NCBI RefSeq assembly: GCF_014397255.1
Contig: NZ_CP060724.1
Location: forward strand, 620,001 to 684,000
Direction of reading: 5' to 3'
DNA: 64,000 nt
Source: Weissella diestrammenae
GTDB lineage: Bacteria > Bacillota > Bacilli > Lactobacillales > Lactobacillaceae
Below the pieces are notes generated by a model. It was not told where the DNA came from. It made no database searches and worked only from the letters and a program-made list of their open reading frames with translations. Both the position numbers and the translations under genes were made by a program. This document shows, piece by piece, positions 35,363 to 44,242 of this stretch; the first letter of the stretch is position 1; each line of letters begins with the position of its first letter.

Positions 35363-35435
35363 TTTGATTAAATCTCCTTTATAGGTGTGAGAAATATGAA
35401 TTAAAACTTAGGGACAATCCCCTAAGAACAACTCC

Positions 35436-35464
35436 ATGATAACAGAATAATGTTTAGGTTTCAA
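35436..35464 (-). promoter_or_regulatory. Promoter and 5'-UTR hairpin of xfp
   Basis: TTGAAA (35459-35464), 17-base spacer, TATCAT (35436-35441). Directly at the expected 5' end of the mRNA a perfect hairpin CTTAGGG-GATTGT-CCCTAAG (35408-35427) could protect the transcript. The remainder of 35465-35669 belongs to the upstream region of the divergent WxL-like gene, and no clear promoter for that gene was found. Confidence 0.75.
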
Positions 35465-35669
35465 TAGAAAATGTTGAATTGGACCGCACCAATTTAAATA
35501 AATTTAAGATTCTCGTTTCTAACAGTCGTATCTAACGCAATAAACACCAATTAAAATCCCTTTTTGCATATTCTGCACACTTCACCCCATGATTTTTCAT
35601 ATCCTCTTGTTACATTAATAATGGTTTTAATCTCATTTATGAATTTACGAAAATAATGGAGAATGCAGT

Positions 35670-36491
35670 ATGAAAAAATTCAAATATTTTTTCCTCATCA
35701 TTGGGATTGGCATCAGCGCTACTTATGGTTTCCTCAGCGTTCAAAAAATGCATGCCCAACATTCCAATGCGACAGTCCACTTCTATGGTAAGCAAAGTTC
35801 AGCAACTAGTAGTTCGCTCACTCACCCGAATCAATCACACGCCAGTAATGAACGGACAACAACTGAAATGCCTTTGATCCAAAATGTCCCGGCGCCATTA
35901 GGGGCAGATAACCTATACATTACATACGCATCACCAATCACATTTTCTCCGACAGCAAATGGACTAACATCTGATGCGACCTATCATGGTATTTATTTTG
36001 CCCACAAGCACATCCTACTTCCAAATCCAGATCAAGTGTCAATTGATAATGAATTGATTACTACCGCGCCATTTTTACAAATACATAGTGCAACAAGTCA
36101 ACACCATTTCTGGTGTGCCACCGTGACTCACGACGACACTTTCACTGCCAGCAATGGGGATACCTTGAAAAATGCAGCTCTCGTCATGTCAACCACTGAC
36201 CAGCAGACGGACAATCCAGATACAATTGCTTCCCCAGCCTTTACTCGCTACTACAATGAACAGACCATGCCTGTAGGCCAAGAGATGTGTGTCATGGCGG
36301 GACCTGAAGCACATACGCCTGGAAATTTCACTTATTCATTTGGAAAAACCAATACCGACAAAGACACAGTATCGGAAGGATTATCCGTTGCAATTCCAGC
36401 CGGAACGTTAATGAAAAATAAAACGTATCAAACGCATCTGACCTGGCATATTAATGATGTACCATTGGAAGCCCATCAAGGGCGTCATTAA
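35670..36491 (+). CDS. WxL-like surface protein with long N-terminal linker
   Basis: Exported protein of 273 residues. N-terminal signal or anchor (FFLIIGIGISATYGFLSVQ), then a Ser/Thr-rich linker to about residue 66, then a beta domain ending YQTHLTWHINDVPLEA, a distal WxL motif with W-H-I. Two cysteines (HHFWCATV near 148 and QEMCVMAG near 210) might pair. GGAG lies upstream of the ATG. Last gene of the surface locus; a bidirectional terminator follows. Confidence 0.62.
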   Translation: MKKFKYFFLIIGIGISATYGFLSVQKMHAQHSNATVHFYGKQSSATSSSLTHPNQSHASNERTTTEMPLIQNVPAPLGADNLYITYASPITFSPTANGLTSDATYHGIYFAHKHILLPNPDQVSIDNELITTAPFLQIHSATSQHHFWCATVTHDDTFTASNGDTLKNAALVMSTTDQQTDNPDTIASPAFTRYYNEQTMPVGQEMCVMAGPEAHTPGNFTYSFGKTNTDKDTVSEGLSVAIPAGTLMKNKTYQTHLTWHINDVPLEAHQGRH

Positions 36492-36536
36492 TCTATTAGT
36501 CCTTAATCGCCAGTTGATTCATCATCACTTCAAATT

Positions 36537-36574
36537 AAAAAGTGAGGCATCACTCAAGAAACCTCACTTTTTTA
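36537..36574. terminator. Bidirectional terminator
   Basis: AAAAAGTGAGG and CCTCACTTTTTT pair around a 14-base loop between convergent genes (WxL-like and GntR). Confidence 0.85.
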
Positions 36575-36598
36575 TTGAATCAATGCATAGTCACTAAT

Positions 36599-37333
36599 TT
36601 ATTCACCATCCATTGAAACGAATGAATTATAATGCATATACCGATAATGAACCCGCATCGTTCCGTATTCAAATGGGGTCCCATCATCTAGGAAATAGAT
36701 TCCAGACATTACACCGACTGGTTCGTTTTCATTTAAATCTAACATTTGTTGATCACGGGCATTTGAAGGTTCAACCGTCACGGTCACAAATGATTTTGTG
36801 ACCGCTTTTTTAGTTGCTGTTTCAGCATAATGAAACATCGAATACTTAAAATTTTCTTCAGTTGCCATAGGCAATAGTTTAACTGGAATTAAGGCTTTTT
36901 CCAACATGAAATACTTACTCTGTAACGTTCTTAATCGTGATACGTTCCAAACTTCTTCCCCTGGCTCTAAAAACAAGGCCAAACGGGTTTCTTCATCGGC
37001 TGGCTCTTTTTTTGCAGACAGCAAATGAATAGCTGGTGTTTCACCATTGTGTCGAAACGAATCAGAAACACCTAAATTAGCGCCCATTGAACGAAATAAT
37101 GATTTATTTTTTAAATAAAGCGGGTTAACAAATGTACCGGCCCCACGTTTTTTAAAAATAATTCCCTGACCAACTAATCCACTCACGGCACGTTTAATCG
37201 AACTCCGTGACACATTGTATTCAGCTGCTAGCGACCGTTCATCTGGTAATTTCAATGTTTCAAAGGCACCTGCATTAATTCTTTTTTGTAAATCAATCAT
37301 CACGCGCGCATAAATAGCGCCTTCTTCTGCCAC
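36599..37333 (-). CDS. GntR/HutC-family transcriptional regulator
   Basis: DNA-binding regulator of 244 residues. The winged helix lies at residues 10-75 (LPDERSLAAEYNVSRSSIKRA, then FKKRGAGTFV). A C-terminal UTRA effector domain follows from about residue 90 (VSRLRTLQSKYFMLEKALIP and GIYFLDDGTPFEYGTMRVH). Start codon GTG at 37331-37333. Effectors of HutC/UTRA regulators are often sugars or histidine metabolites; none can be named here. Two TGGTNNNACCA palindromes in its promoter region suggest autoregulation and possibly control of the neighbouring MFS gene. Confidence 0.88.
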   Translation of the reverse strand: MAEEGAIYARVMIDLQKRINAGAFETLKLPDERSLAAEYNVSRSSIKRAVSGLVGQGIIFKKRGAGTFVNPLYLKNKSLFRSMGANLGVSDSFRHNGETPAIHLLSAKKEPADEETRLALFLEPGEEVWNVSRLRTLQSKYFMLEKALIPVKLLPMATEENFKYSMFHYAETATKKAVTKSFVTVTVEPSNARDQQMLDLNENEPVGVMSGIYFLDDGTPFEYGTMRVHYRYMHYNSFVSMDGE

Positions 37334-37383
37334 AGTCTTTTTTTCCTCTCACTGTTAATCATGTTTTCTATTATACAACAAAA

Positions 37384-37416
37384 TTGGTCCAACCAAAATG
37401 AAATGGTCGGACCAAT
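37384..37416. promoter_or_regulatory. Paired GntR-type operator upstream of the regulator
   Basis: TTGGTCCAACCAA (37384-37396) and TGGTCGGACCA (37404-37414) are each TGGTNNNACCA palindromes, the HutC-type half-site geometry. Together they also form a larger imperfect inverted repeat that could terminate the MFS transcript. A TATAAT about 15 bases downstream on the minus strand is the likely -10 box of the regulator gene. Confidence 0.65.
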
Positions 37417-37439
37417 TTTTAATTTAACAATAACTGGCA

Positions 37440-38834
37440 TCACGCTGATGGTTGGCGCTTATGCAACAATAATGTGAGCAAGCCAGAAACAACAATAATC
37501 AATGATGCCATCCAAAATGCAGTATGAATACCTTGCATTTCAGCGACTTTCAAAGAATGACCGGCTTGTTTTTGTGCTAAGGTTACCAAACTATACACCG
37601 TAATTAGGGCCGCTGTCCCAAACGACGCTGCCACTTGGCGAACTGTTGTAAAGGCGGCTGATGCGTCAGGCATCAAAGCTAATGGCACTGCATTAAATGC
37701 TTCAGTTTGAATCGGCATCATGACTAAGACTAGTCCCACTTGGCGGATAAATTGCCCCACAACCGGCACCCAAAGGGGTGTATCAAGCGCTAAACTTGAA
37801 AGAATCACGGTACCAACAAAAGTAATCCCCAAGCCAATCGGTGCCAAGACGCGCGCACCATACTGGTCATAAAGTTTACCAGATGTTGGTGACAACATCG
37901 CAGTCACTAAGGCACCTGGCATAATGACCAAGCCAGAAATCAAAGCAGACGTTCCTCGTACCGTCTGCATGTAAAGTGGCAACATCAATGCTCCACCATA
38001 AAGCGCGGTCATCAAAACCACGTTAATCAATACGGCCACCCAAAAATTATGATAAGTGAAAACTTTGAAGTTTAACAAAGGCACACTCGTATGCGTCTGT
38101 TGAAACACGAAACCATAGGTCACTAATGACCCAATTAAAATAAAGGCCCAAACGTTTGGACTGGTCCAATCGCCGGTTCCCACATTTGAGAAACCATACA
38201 ATAACGTACCCAATCCAATCGATGACAAAATCACGCCAACAAAATCGAACTTCAAGAACTTTTGTTCCCCGATATTGCCTAACATCAATGCGGCGAGCAC
38301 TAAATCAATAATCATCAGTGGGGCGATGCCCAAGAATAACCAACGCCATGAGACATTTGAAACAATGAATCCTGACAAAGTAGGTCCAATTGTCGGCGCA
38401 AAATTTAATGCTAACCCAATGATTCCCATGGCGGCACCACGTTTGTCACTGGTAAATAGATTCATCACGATCACGTTCATTAATGGTCCAAAGACACCAC
38501 CGCCAATCGCTTGAATCATGCGTCCAGTGATTAAAATTGGATACGTTGGCGCGAACCCAGCAATTAACGTCCCCGTCGCAAAAATCACCATCGCTGTTAA
38601 GTATAAGTTTCTTGTTTTATACCGTTGAATTAAAAAAGCGGTTAATGGGACCATCACCCCATTCACCAACATGTAACCATTTGTCATCCATTGGCCAAGT
38701 GCCGTCGTGATGTTAAATTCTCGCATAATACTAGGTAATGCGGTATTCATTAACGTTTGATTTAGAAAACTCAAAAAGACACCGGCCATTAAAATATACA
38801 AAACGCCACGATCACGTTTTGACAGACTCTGCAT
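37440..38834 (-). CDS. DHA2-family (EmrB/QacA-like) MFS drug exporter
   Basis: Proton-driven multidrug exporter with about 14 spans, 464 residues. Motif A-like loop and motif C are visible (ITGRMIQAIGGGVFGPLMN near residue 107 and LNFAPTIGPTLSGFIV near residue 145), as is the DHA2 N-terminus LMAGVFLSFLNQTLMNTALP. The ATG at 38832-38834 is chosen because AGGAG lies five bases upstream. It is 13 bases after the M50-like gene, so probably co-transcribed with it; the downstream gene encodes a GntR regulator. Confidence 0.88.
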   Translation of the reverse strand: MQSLSKRDRGVLYILMAGVFLSFLNQTLMNTALPSIMREFNITTALGQWMTNGYMLVNGVMVPLTAFLIQRYKTRNLYLTAMVIFATGTLIAGFAPTYPILITGRMIQAIGGGVFGPLMNVIVMNLFTSDKRGAAMGIIGLALNFAPTIGPTLSGFIVSNVSWRWLFLGIAPLMIIDLVLAALMLGNIGEQKFLKFDFVGVILSSIGLGTLLYGFSNVGTGDWTSPNVWAFILIGSLVTYGFVFQQTHTSVPLLNFKVFTYHNFWVAVLINVVLMTALYGGALMLPLYMQTVRGTSALISGLVIMPGALVTAMLSPTSGKLYDQYGARVLAPIGLGITFVGTVILSSLALDTPLWVPVVGQFIRQVGLVLVMMPIQTEAFNAVPLALMPDASAAFTTVRQVAASFGTAALITVYSLVTLAQKQAGHSLKVAEMQGIHTAFWMASLIIVVSGLLTLLLHKRQPSA

Positions 38835-38853
38835 ATACACTCCTATCTACTAC

Positions 38854-39552
38854 TTACCGAATAAGCAGTCTTGCAATAAATTGAATAACAAGCCCCAGCA
38901 CAATCAATAATCCAAAGAAAATTAAAAATGGTCGTGTTAAATGTGACCAGACCATTACTGCCTGGATTTTTCCGATATATATAACTACCATACTACTAAT
39001 TGTTAGTAAGAACAAATACAGAATCATCCCCGTGCGGGCACCACGCCAATCTGACGCACTCAAATCAATTCCAAAGAACAATGTCAACATCAAATAAAGC
39101 CATAAACCGCCTTGCCACCATGTATTGGGCCAAGCAAAAGGCATTTGAACTAAACTTGGCCAAAGCCAAAGGGTCACAATATACATCACCCCACTAATGC
39201 CAAAGATGGGTGCAATCCCGATAAAAAAATTTCCAAGCATTTGATATTTATTTTTGACATCATACGCATGTTGTACATAGCCCAATGTGCCATTTTGGTC
39301 TGGTCGCTGTAAAAGCACCATTTTTTGAATACGATGTCTAAACACAATGGCTATCAACGCGTGTGATAACTCATGCACGATAATACCTAACCATGCCAAA
39401 TATACCTTTCCCCCGATAAGCCGGCTATTGCGACGCATGATCAACGACACAAGATAACTCCCAATAATTGGTATCACAAAAAAAGTTGCAATGATTATCA
39501 ACCACATTGCAACAAATGGATATTGTTCACTTAACATGTTTAAATTTTTCAT
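38854..39552 (-). CDS. M50-like membrane metalloprotease
   Basis: Membrane protein of 232 residues with about six spans. The zinc-binding HExxH motif is inside a hydrophobic segment (GIIVHELSHALIAIVF near residue 56), and a later FGIDLSASDWRGA near residue 160 may provide the third ligand (Asp) as in site-2-type proteases. No PDZ domain. AAGGA precedes the ATG. Its substrate is unknown; the upstream 47-residue membrane peptide and the downstream exporter are in the same apparent operon. Confidence 0.72.
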   Translation of the reverse strand: MKNLNMLSEQYPFVAMWLIIIATFFVIPIIGSYLVSLIMRRNSRLIGGKVYLAWLGIIVHELSHALIAIVFRHRIQKMVLLQRPDQNGTLGYVQHAYDVKNKYQMLGNFFIGIAPIFGISGVMYIVTLWLWPSLVQMPFAWPNTWWQGGLWLYLMLTLFFGIDLSASDWRGARTGMILYLFLLTISSMVVIYIGKIQAVMVWSHLTRPFLIFFGLLIVLGLVIQFIARLLIR

Positions 39553-39582
39553 CTATCAATATCCTTATTTAAAATTAAACTG

Positions 39583-39726
39583 TTATAACCACAGCCACCC
39601 AAATAAAGTGACTAATAAAATAACCCCGCCCAACATGATGAGCTGGCGACGTTTTAGATCTTTTCCAACCACCATTAATGACACACTAATAAACAATCCA
39701 ATTAACGCTAAGATATCCTTAATCAT
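39583..39726 (-). CDS. 47-residue membrane peptide
   Basis: An ORF with AAGGAG seven bases before the ATG. It encodes two hydrophobic segments (ILALIGLFISVSLMVVG and LIMLGGVILLVTLFGWLWL) joined by a basic loop (KDLKRRQ). It fits exactly between the GNAT gene and the M50-like gene with short gaps, so it is probably real and co-transcribed. No family recognised. Confidence 0.7.
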   Translation of the reverse strand: MIKDILALIGLFISVSLMVVGKDLKRRQLIMLGGVILLVTLFGWLWL

Positions 39727-39737
39727 GAGTTACTCCT

Positions 39738-40787
39738 TTAATCTGCTTCATTTGGAAAATATAATTGTCCGTCAACCGTTTCAAGTACCGTTGGGAACAA
39801 CTCTTTCAAACTTAAATCAGCCTGTCCAAAAGTAGCCGACGCTTTAACTTTTGTTTGTTCAATTGGGACATACCCAAAATTAGGCCAATACTCAGGTGCG
39901 GTCTGGGTCACCAACATGACTGCTGGCGATGACAAAACAACTGCAATTTCAACCTCAGCTTGCAACCGCCAACCAATTCCGCGACCACGGTATTGCGTGG
40001 CCACGACCAAGGGGTTAAGTAGACCAACCAACCATTCATCATCTTGGTTTTTTGCCTGAAGCAGTGTCGGTGTTACTAAGGCATACCCAACTAGCTTGCC
40101 GTCTAGTTTAGCCACAATTTCTGTTGGCGGGTACATACCATGTGCTTGACGTGCTTGTTGTATCAGTTTTTGAGACGCCTGTCGTAATTGTTGATCTGAA
40201 ATATTATCAATCATTAACTGGTCAATAGCTGCATAATCACTAGGGACTGCAAAATGAAATGCGAGCTTGGCAAGCGGATGCATATGATTCATCTGCCGTA
40301 AAGGTAAACGGTCAAATAAGTAACCCAATTCACGCAACATATCAACTTTTTGTAAATCTGATTGTCGCATTTCAGTTGGCCGCGCTGATGCTGTGGCCAA
40401 TGTATCAAAGAGACGCGTCAAATCATAGGCTGTTAATACTCGATAATCGGGTTGACGATGTTCAAAGATATAATCCATAGGAACCGCATGTCCCAACAAT
40501 TCCGTTAGTTCACCATAACTAATCAAGGCCAATGATAGATGCCCATCGAAAAACACAGGGTCGTCCACTGCCCCAATTCGATTGAAACCCATCGCTTGCA
40601 ACTGTTGATTTAACTGATCATTGTCAGCAATAACTGCATCTGGTAAAGCTATCGGCACCACCGTTGCACCAAAATCATAACCAGTAATCATTTCCATGGC
40701 TGTCGTGCCAACCACAATCGGCACGAGTTCAAGTGCGTTAAATTTGACCATCGTCATTTCAAAATACGTAAACTTTTCAACGTCCAA
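39738..40787 (-). CDS. GNAT N-acetyltransferase with long N-terminal domain
   Basis: Protein of 349 residues. The C-terminal half is a GNAT domain: KLAFHFAVPSDYAAIDQL near residue 183, then the acetyl-CoA loop NPLVVATQYRGRGIGWRLQ near residue 268 and APEYWPNFGYVPI near residue 305. The first 180 residues form a separate domain I cannot name. Start codon TTG at 40787, supported by AAGGAG six bases upstream; the next ATG is ten codons later. Heads the unit with the membrane peptide, M50-like protease and exporter. Substrate unknown. Confidence 0.72.
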   Translation of the reverse strand: MDVEKFTYFEMTMVKFNALELVPIVVGTTAMEMITGYDFGATVVPIALPDAVIADNDQLNQQLQAMGFNRIGAVDDPVFFDGHLSLALISYGELTELLGHAVPMDYIFEHRQPDYRVLTAYDLTRLFDTLATASARPTEMRQSDLQKVDMLRELGYLFDRLPLRQMNHMHPLAKLAFHFAVPSDYAAIDQLMIDNISDQQLRQASQKLIQQARQAHGMYPPTEIVAKLDGKLVGYALVTPTLLQAKNQDDEWLVGLLNPLVVATQYRGRGIGWRLQAEVEIAVVLSSPAVMLVTQTAPEYWPNFGYVPIEQTKVKASATFGQADLSLKELFPTVLETVDGQLYFPNEAD

Positions 40788-40922
40788 AACTCACTCCTTT
40801 CGCCATACAGTCCTTCAACTCTTAATTATACAGTATGACTCATTCATGTCATTGCCCACACTATCAAATGACGTTTCAAATGAATTAATTCTCTAATTCA
40901 CTCAATGATGGATTCGTTATCA

Positions 40923-42293
40923 TTATAATTTTAATTGGGACTCATCCTGATTTTGAATTTGGCGCATAATTTTTTTATGAAACTTCAACCATGCAGGTAC
41001 CAAGAATGACACTGATGCCATCCATGCCAGAGGGTTAGAGAAACTAGCGCCAAAGAAGCCAAGCCAAACCACCAATGTAAAGGCAGCTAATGACCGCATC
41101 AGCATTTCCCCAATACCAGCCATCGTGGGTGTTTTTGTGTCGCCTAATCCTTGTAACGCATATCGTAAGACAAACAAAACCGCTAGAATAGCATAAAATG
41201 GCCCATTCGCCCAAAAGAAGATTTGAGCCAGATGCTTCACTTCGCCTGCATGACCACCAGCTTCATTCAAAAATAGATTGACTAAATAATGCCCAAAGAT
41301 AATTTCAGCCACCCCTAAAACCACTGCTGAACCAATACTCATCTGCAAAACCCGCTTCATACCGTCAATAATACGTTGATATTCGCGAGCGCCATAATTC
41401 TGAGCTACATACGTTGCCATCGTCACCCCAAATGACATCAAAACCAACACTAAGATTTGGTCGACCTTCGAGGCGGCAGTATACCCTGCCACTGAGTCCG
41501 TCCCCAATGAATTAATAGCCGCTTGTAGGGTCATTGATCCAATCGCAATAATTGATTGCTGAAATCCCATTGGCAACCCTGCCGACAGATGGGTCCGAAT
41601 TTCGGCTCGATCCCATTTTAAATCAGCCCATGTAATATGCAATGCTGGAATATAACGCACGATGTGCCACCAACTCGTTAAGGTTGAAATACCATAGGCA
41701 ACAACCGTAGCGAAAGCAGCCCCAGCCGTCCCCCATTTAAAGACGAGAATAAAAATCAACTCTAATACGATATTAATTAACATCCCCAAAATCAAATGAT
41801 ACAGTGGCGCGCGCGAATTACCGACTGCCCGCATGGCATTTGCTAAAACATTATAGCCAACTTGAGTAATCACACCACCCCAAATCACCAAAATAAAGAT
41901 GTGCGCCATCTCAAAGATTGGTGTTGGCGTTTGCATAATGACTAGTAGTGGGCGTAAGCCGACCATACCAATAGCTGTTAAAAAAATGGTGACAACAAAA
42001 GCCGCCATGATACTCTGCCCAAAAGACCGTTTCACACCTTGCATATCTTTAGCCCCATAGCGCTGGGCGGTAATAATCGACATCCCGGATGTTAATCCGC
42101 CGACAAAGCCCAATGACAAAAACATAATTGCACCGGTTGATCCGACTGCGGCCAATGCTTTGACGCCTAAGGTTTGCCCGACAATTAATGTATCAATGAT
42201 ATTGTATAAATTTTGAAATAGGTAACCTACAATAATTGGTAGTGTAAATAACACAATTAATTTAGCGGGATTCCCTTTCGTTAAATCTTGCAT
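40923..42293 (-). CDS. MATE-family efflux transporter
   Basis: Cation-coupled multidrug exporter, 456 residues, about 12 spans in two homologous halves. Family text: LIVLFTLPIIVGYLFQNLYN at the N-terminus, DTLIVGQTLGVKALAAVG, and NVLANAMRAVGNSRAPL near residue 155 mirrored by RYALQGLGDTKTPT near residue 385. The ATG at 42291-42293 is preceded by GAGAGG at seven bases. A terminator separates it from the ABC-F gene upstream. Confidence 0.9.
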   Translation of the reverse strand: MQDLTKGNPAKLIVLFTLPIIVGYLFQNLYNIIDTLIVGQTLGVKALAAVGSTGAIMFLSLGFVGGLTSGMSIITAQRYGAKDMQGVKRSFGQSIMAAFVVTIFLTAIGMVGLRPLLVIMQTPTPIFEMAHIFILVIWGGVITQVGYNVLANAMRAVGNSRAPLYHLILGMLINIVLELIFILVFKWGTAGAAFATVVAYGISTLTSWWHIVRYIPALHITWADLKWDRAEIRTHLSAGLPMGFQQSIIAIGSMTLQAAINSLGTDSVAGYTAASKVDQILVLVLMSFGVTMATYVAQNYGAREYQRIIDGMKRVLQMSIGSAVVLGVAEIIFGHYLVNLFLNEAGGHAGEVKHLAQIFFWANGPFYAILAVLFVLRYALQGLGDTKTPTMAGIGEMLMRSLAAFTLVVWLGFFGASFSNPLAWMASVSFLVPAWLKFHKKIMRQIQNQDESQLKL

Positions 42294-42310
42294 AACATTG
42301 CCTCTCAATT

Positions 42311-42337
42311 CACAAAAAAGGAGCCGTTAAGCTCCCC
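42311..42337 (-). terminator. Intrinsic terminator after the ABC-F gene
   Basis: On the minus strand GGGGGAGC-TTAACG-GCTCC is followed by TTTTTTG, shortly before the MATE gene. Confidence 0.8.
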
Positions 42338-42426
42338 CTTCTTAGTCTAACTATAGTTTATTTTAATCAATTTAAGCATAAAAATAAATCGTCTGATTTT
42401 ATTTATCCCAAAATGACAAATTGTTT

Positions 42427-44058
42427 TTACAAAACAATTGATTTTTCAAGCATTTGTTTTTGTACTTCAGGATGTGCCATAAATTCATCATAAGTTGTCT
42501 CAGCACGATCAATTGATCCTTGATCTGATACGACCACGATATGGTCGGCAATAGTCTGAGCAAATGTATGGTCATGTGATGTGAAAATCAAAGCGCCTTG
42601 ATAATCAACCAAGCCATCGTTTAGTGACGTAATCGATTCCAAATCCAAATGATTCGTTGGATCATCCAAAATTAAGACATTGGCTTTGGTTAGCATCAAC
42701 TTTGAAAGCATCACGCGTACTTTTTCGCCACCAGACAAGACGTCTAACGTCTTTTCAGCATCTTCACCTCTGAATAGCATCCGGCCAAGCAAGCCACGCA
42801 AGAAAGTATTATCATTTTCTTCCTTTGAGGCATAATCACGCAAGAAGTCTAAAATTGGCATGTCAGGCTTCTCAAAATTACTTCCCATGTCTTTAGCAAG
42901 GTAGTCGCGAGTCGTTGTGACACCCCACGTCACAGTCCCACTATCTGGTTCAAGACGACCTGCCAAAATATCCAAAAGGACAGTCGCTGCTACGTCATTT
43001 TCTGCCATCACTAACGTCTTTTCATTTGGTGACAAAGTAAAGGTAATGTCATCAAGTAGCTTGACCCCATCGATCGTTTTAGACAAGTTTTCAACGCGCA
43101 CCAAGTCATTTCCAATTTCGCGATTAATATCAAAATGAATATATGGATACTTACGCGTTGACGGTTGAATATCGTCTAATGTAATTTTGTCCAATTGCTT
43201 CTTTCGTGACGTTGCTTGCTTTGATTTAGAAGCGTTAGCTGAGAAACGCGCAATAAAGTCTTGCAATTCTTTAATTTGCTCTTCCTTCTTAGCATTCGCA
43301 TTTGATTGCAAACGCGCAGCTAATTCTGAAGATTCTTTCCAGAAATCATAGTTCCCAACGAACAACTTAATTTTCCCGAAATCAACATCCAAAATCATCG
43401 TTGAAACGGCATTCAAAAAGTGTCGATCATGGGAAACAACAATCACAATATTTTGATAATCAGCTAGAAAATCTTCTAGCCAAGCAATGGTCTTAGTATC
43501 TAATCCGTTTGTTGGCTCGTCCAAAATCAAAATATCAGGGTTACCAAACAATGCTTGCGCCAACAAAACTTTCACTTTAGTCGACTCTGGCAAGTCAGCC
43601 ATCAACGTATGGTGCATCGACTCATCAATTCCGATACTTTGTAAAAGTTGAATAGCATCCGTTTCGGCGGTCCAACCATTCATTTCTTCAAAACGAGCTG
43701 ATAAATCACCGACTCTAATCCCATCTTCATCCGTAAAAGGATCGTGCAAATAAATGGCGTCCATCTCATTTTTAACATCATGCAATTCCTTGTAGCCTTG
43801 CATCACTGTATCCAAAACAGTGAATTCATCAAAAGCAAAGTGGTCTTGTACCAATGACGACATGCGTTCATTGGCTTCCATTGAAACGTTACCAGTTGTC
43901 GGTGCTAATTTACCTTCTAAGACCTTCAAGAAGGTTGACTTACCCGCACCGTTGGCGCCAATCACACCGTATGTGTTACCTGGCGTAAACTTTAGGTTAA
44001 CTTCGTCGTATAATTTTTTCCCAGAAAATGCGACCGAAACATTTGATACAGTTAACAT
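42427..44058 (-). CDS. ABC-F family ATPase (YkpA/YbiT type)
   Basis: Soluble protein of 543 residues with two ABC domains and the linker typical of ribosome-acting ABC-F factors. Domain 1: Walker A GANGAGKST, Walker B LILDEPTNGLD, but the signature reads LPESTKVKV instead of LSGGQ. Domain 2: signature LSGGEKVRV and LILDDPTNHLD are good, but its Walker A is degenerate (MAENDVAATVLLD, without GxxxxGK). Degenerate halves are known in the YkpA/YbiT branch. The role is probably translation quality control rather than transport. Confidence 0.85.
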   Translation of the reverse strand: MLTVSNVSVAFSGKKLYDEVNLKFTPGNTYGVIGANGAGKSTFLKVLEGKLAPTTGNVSMEANERMSSLVQDHFAFDEFTVLDTVMQGYKELHDVKNEMDAIYLHDPFTDEDGIRVGDLSARFEEMNGWTAETDAIQLLQSIGIDESMHHTLMADLPESTKVKVLLAQALFGNPDILILDEPTNGLDTKTIAWLEDFLADYQNIVIVVSHDRHFLNAVSTMILDVDFGKIKLFVGNYDFWKESSELAARLQSNANAKKEEQIKELQDFIARFSANASKSKQATSRKKQLDKITLDDIQPSTRKYPYIHFDINREIGNDLVRVENLSKTIDGVKLLDDITFTLSPNEKTLVMAENDVAATVLLDILAGRLEPDSGTVTWGVTTTRDYLAKDMGSNFEKPDMPILDFLRDYASKEENDNTFLRGLLGRMLFRGEDAEKTLDVLSGGEKVRVMLSKLMLTKANVLILDDPTNHLDLESITSLNDGLVDYQGALIFTSHDHTFAQTIADHIVVVSDQGSIDRAETTYDEFMAHPEVQKQMLEKSIVL

Positions 44059-44212
44059 TTGATATACCTATTCCTCGTAAATTGTCTTTCTAATCTTACC
44101 ATAGTCCCGCGCCCGTGATAAGTATCTCCCTTAATTCTGCGTACTTCTAACGTTAAAAATGTCAAATTTTCATCAATCGACATTACACATACTAGTCGCT
44201 TTACTTAATTTG

Positions 44213-44241
44213 AAAAGCCTCCAAATAATTTGAAGGCTTGG
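44213..44241 (-). terminator. Intrinsic terminator of the zinc operon
   Basis: AAGCCTTCAAAT and ATTTGGAGGCTT pair on the minus strand, followed by TTC-rich sequence just after the permease stop. Confidence 0.7.
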
Positions 44242-44242
44242 T

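Noticed and set aside
24964-36491. Surface locus as a recent mobile island
   Set aside because: The region contains the core gene xfp and shows no integrase, tRNA target or flanking repeats, so transfer is not supported.
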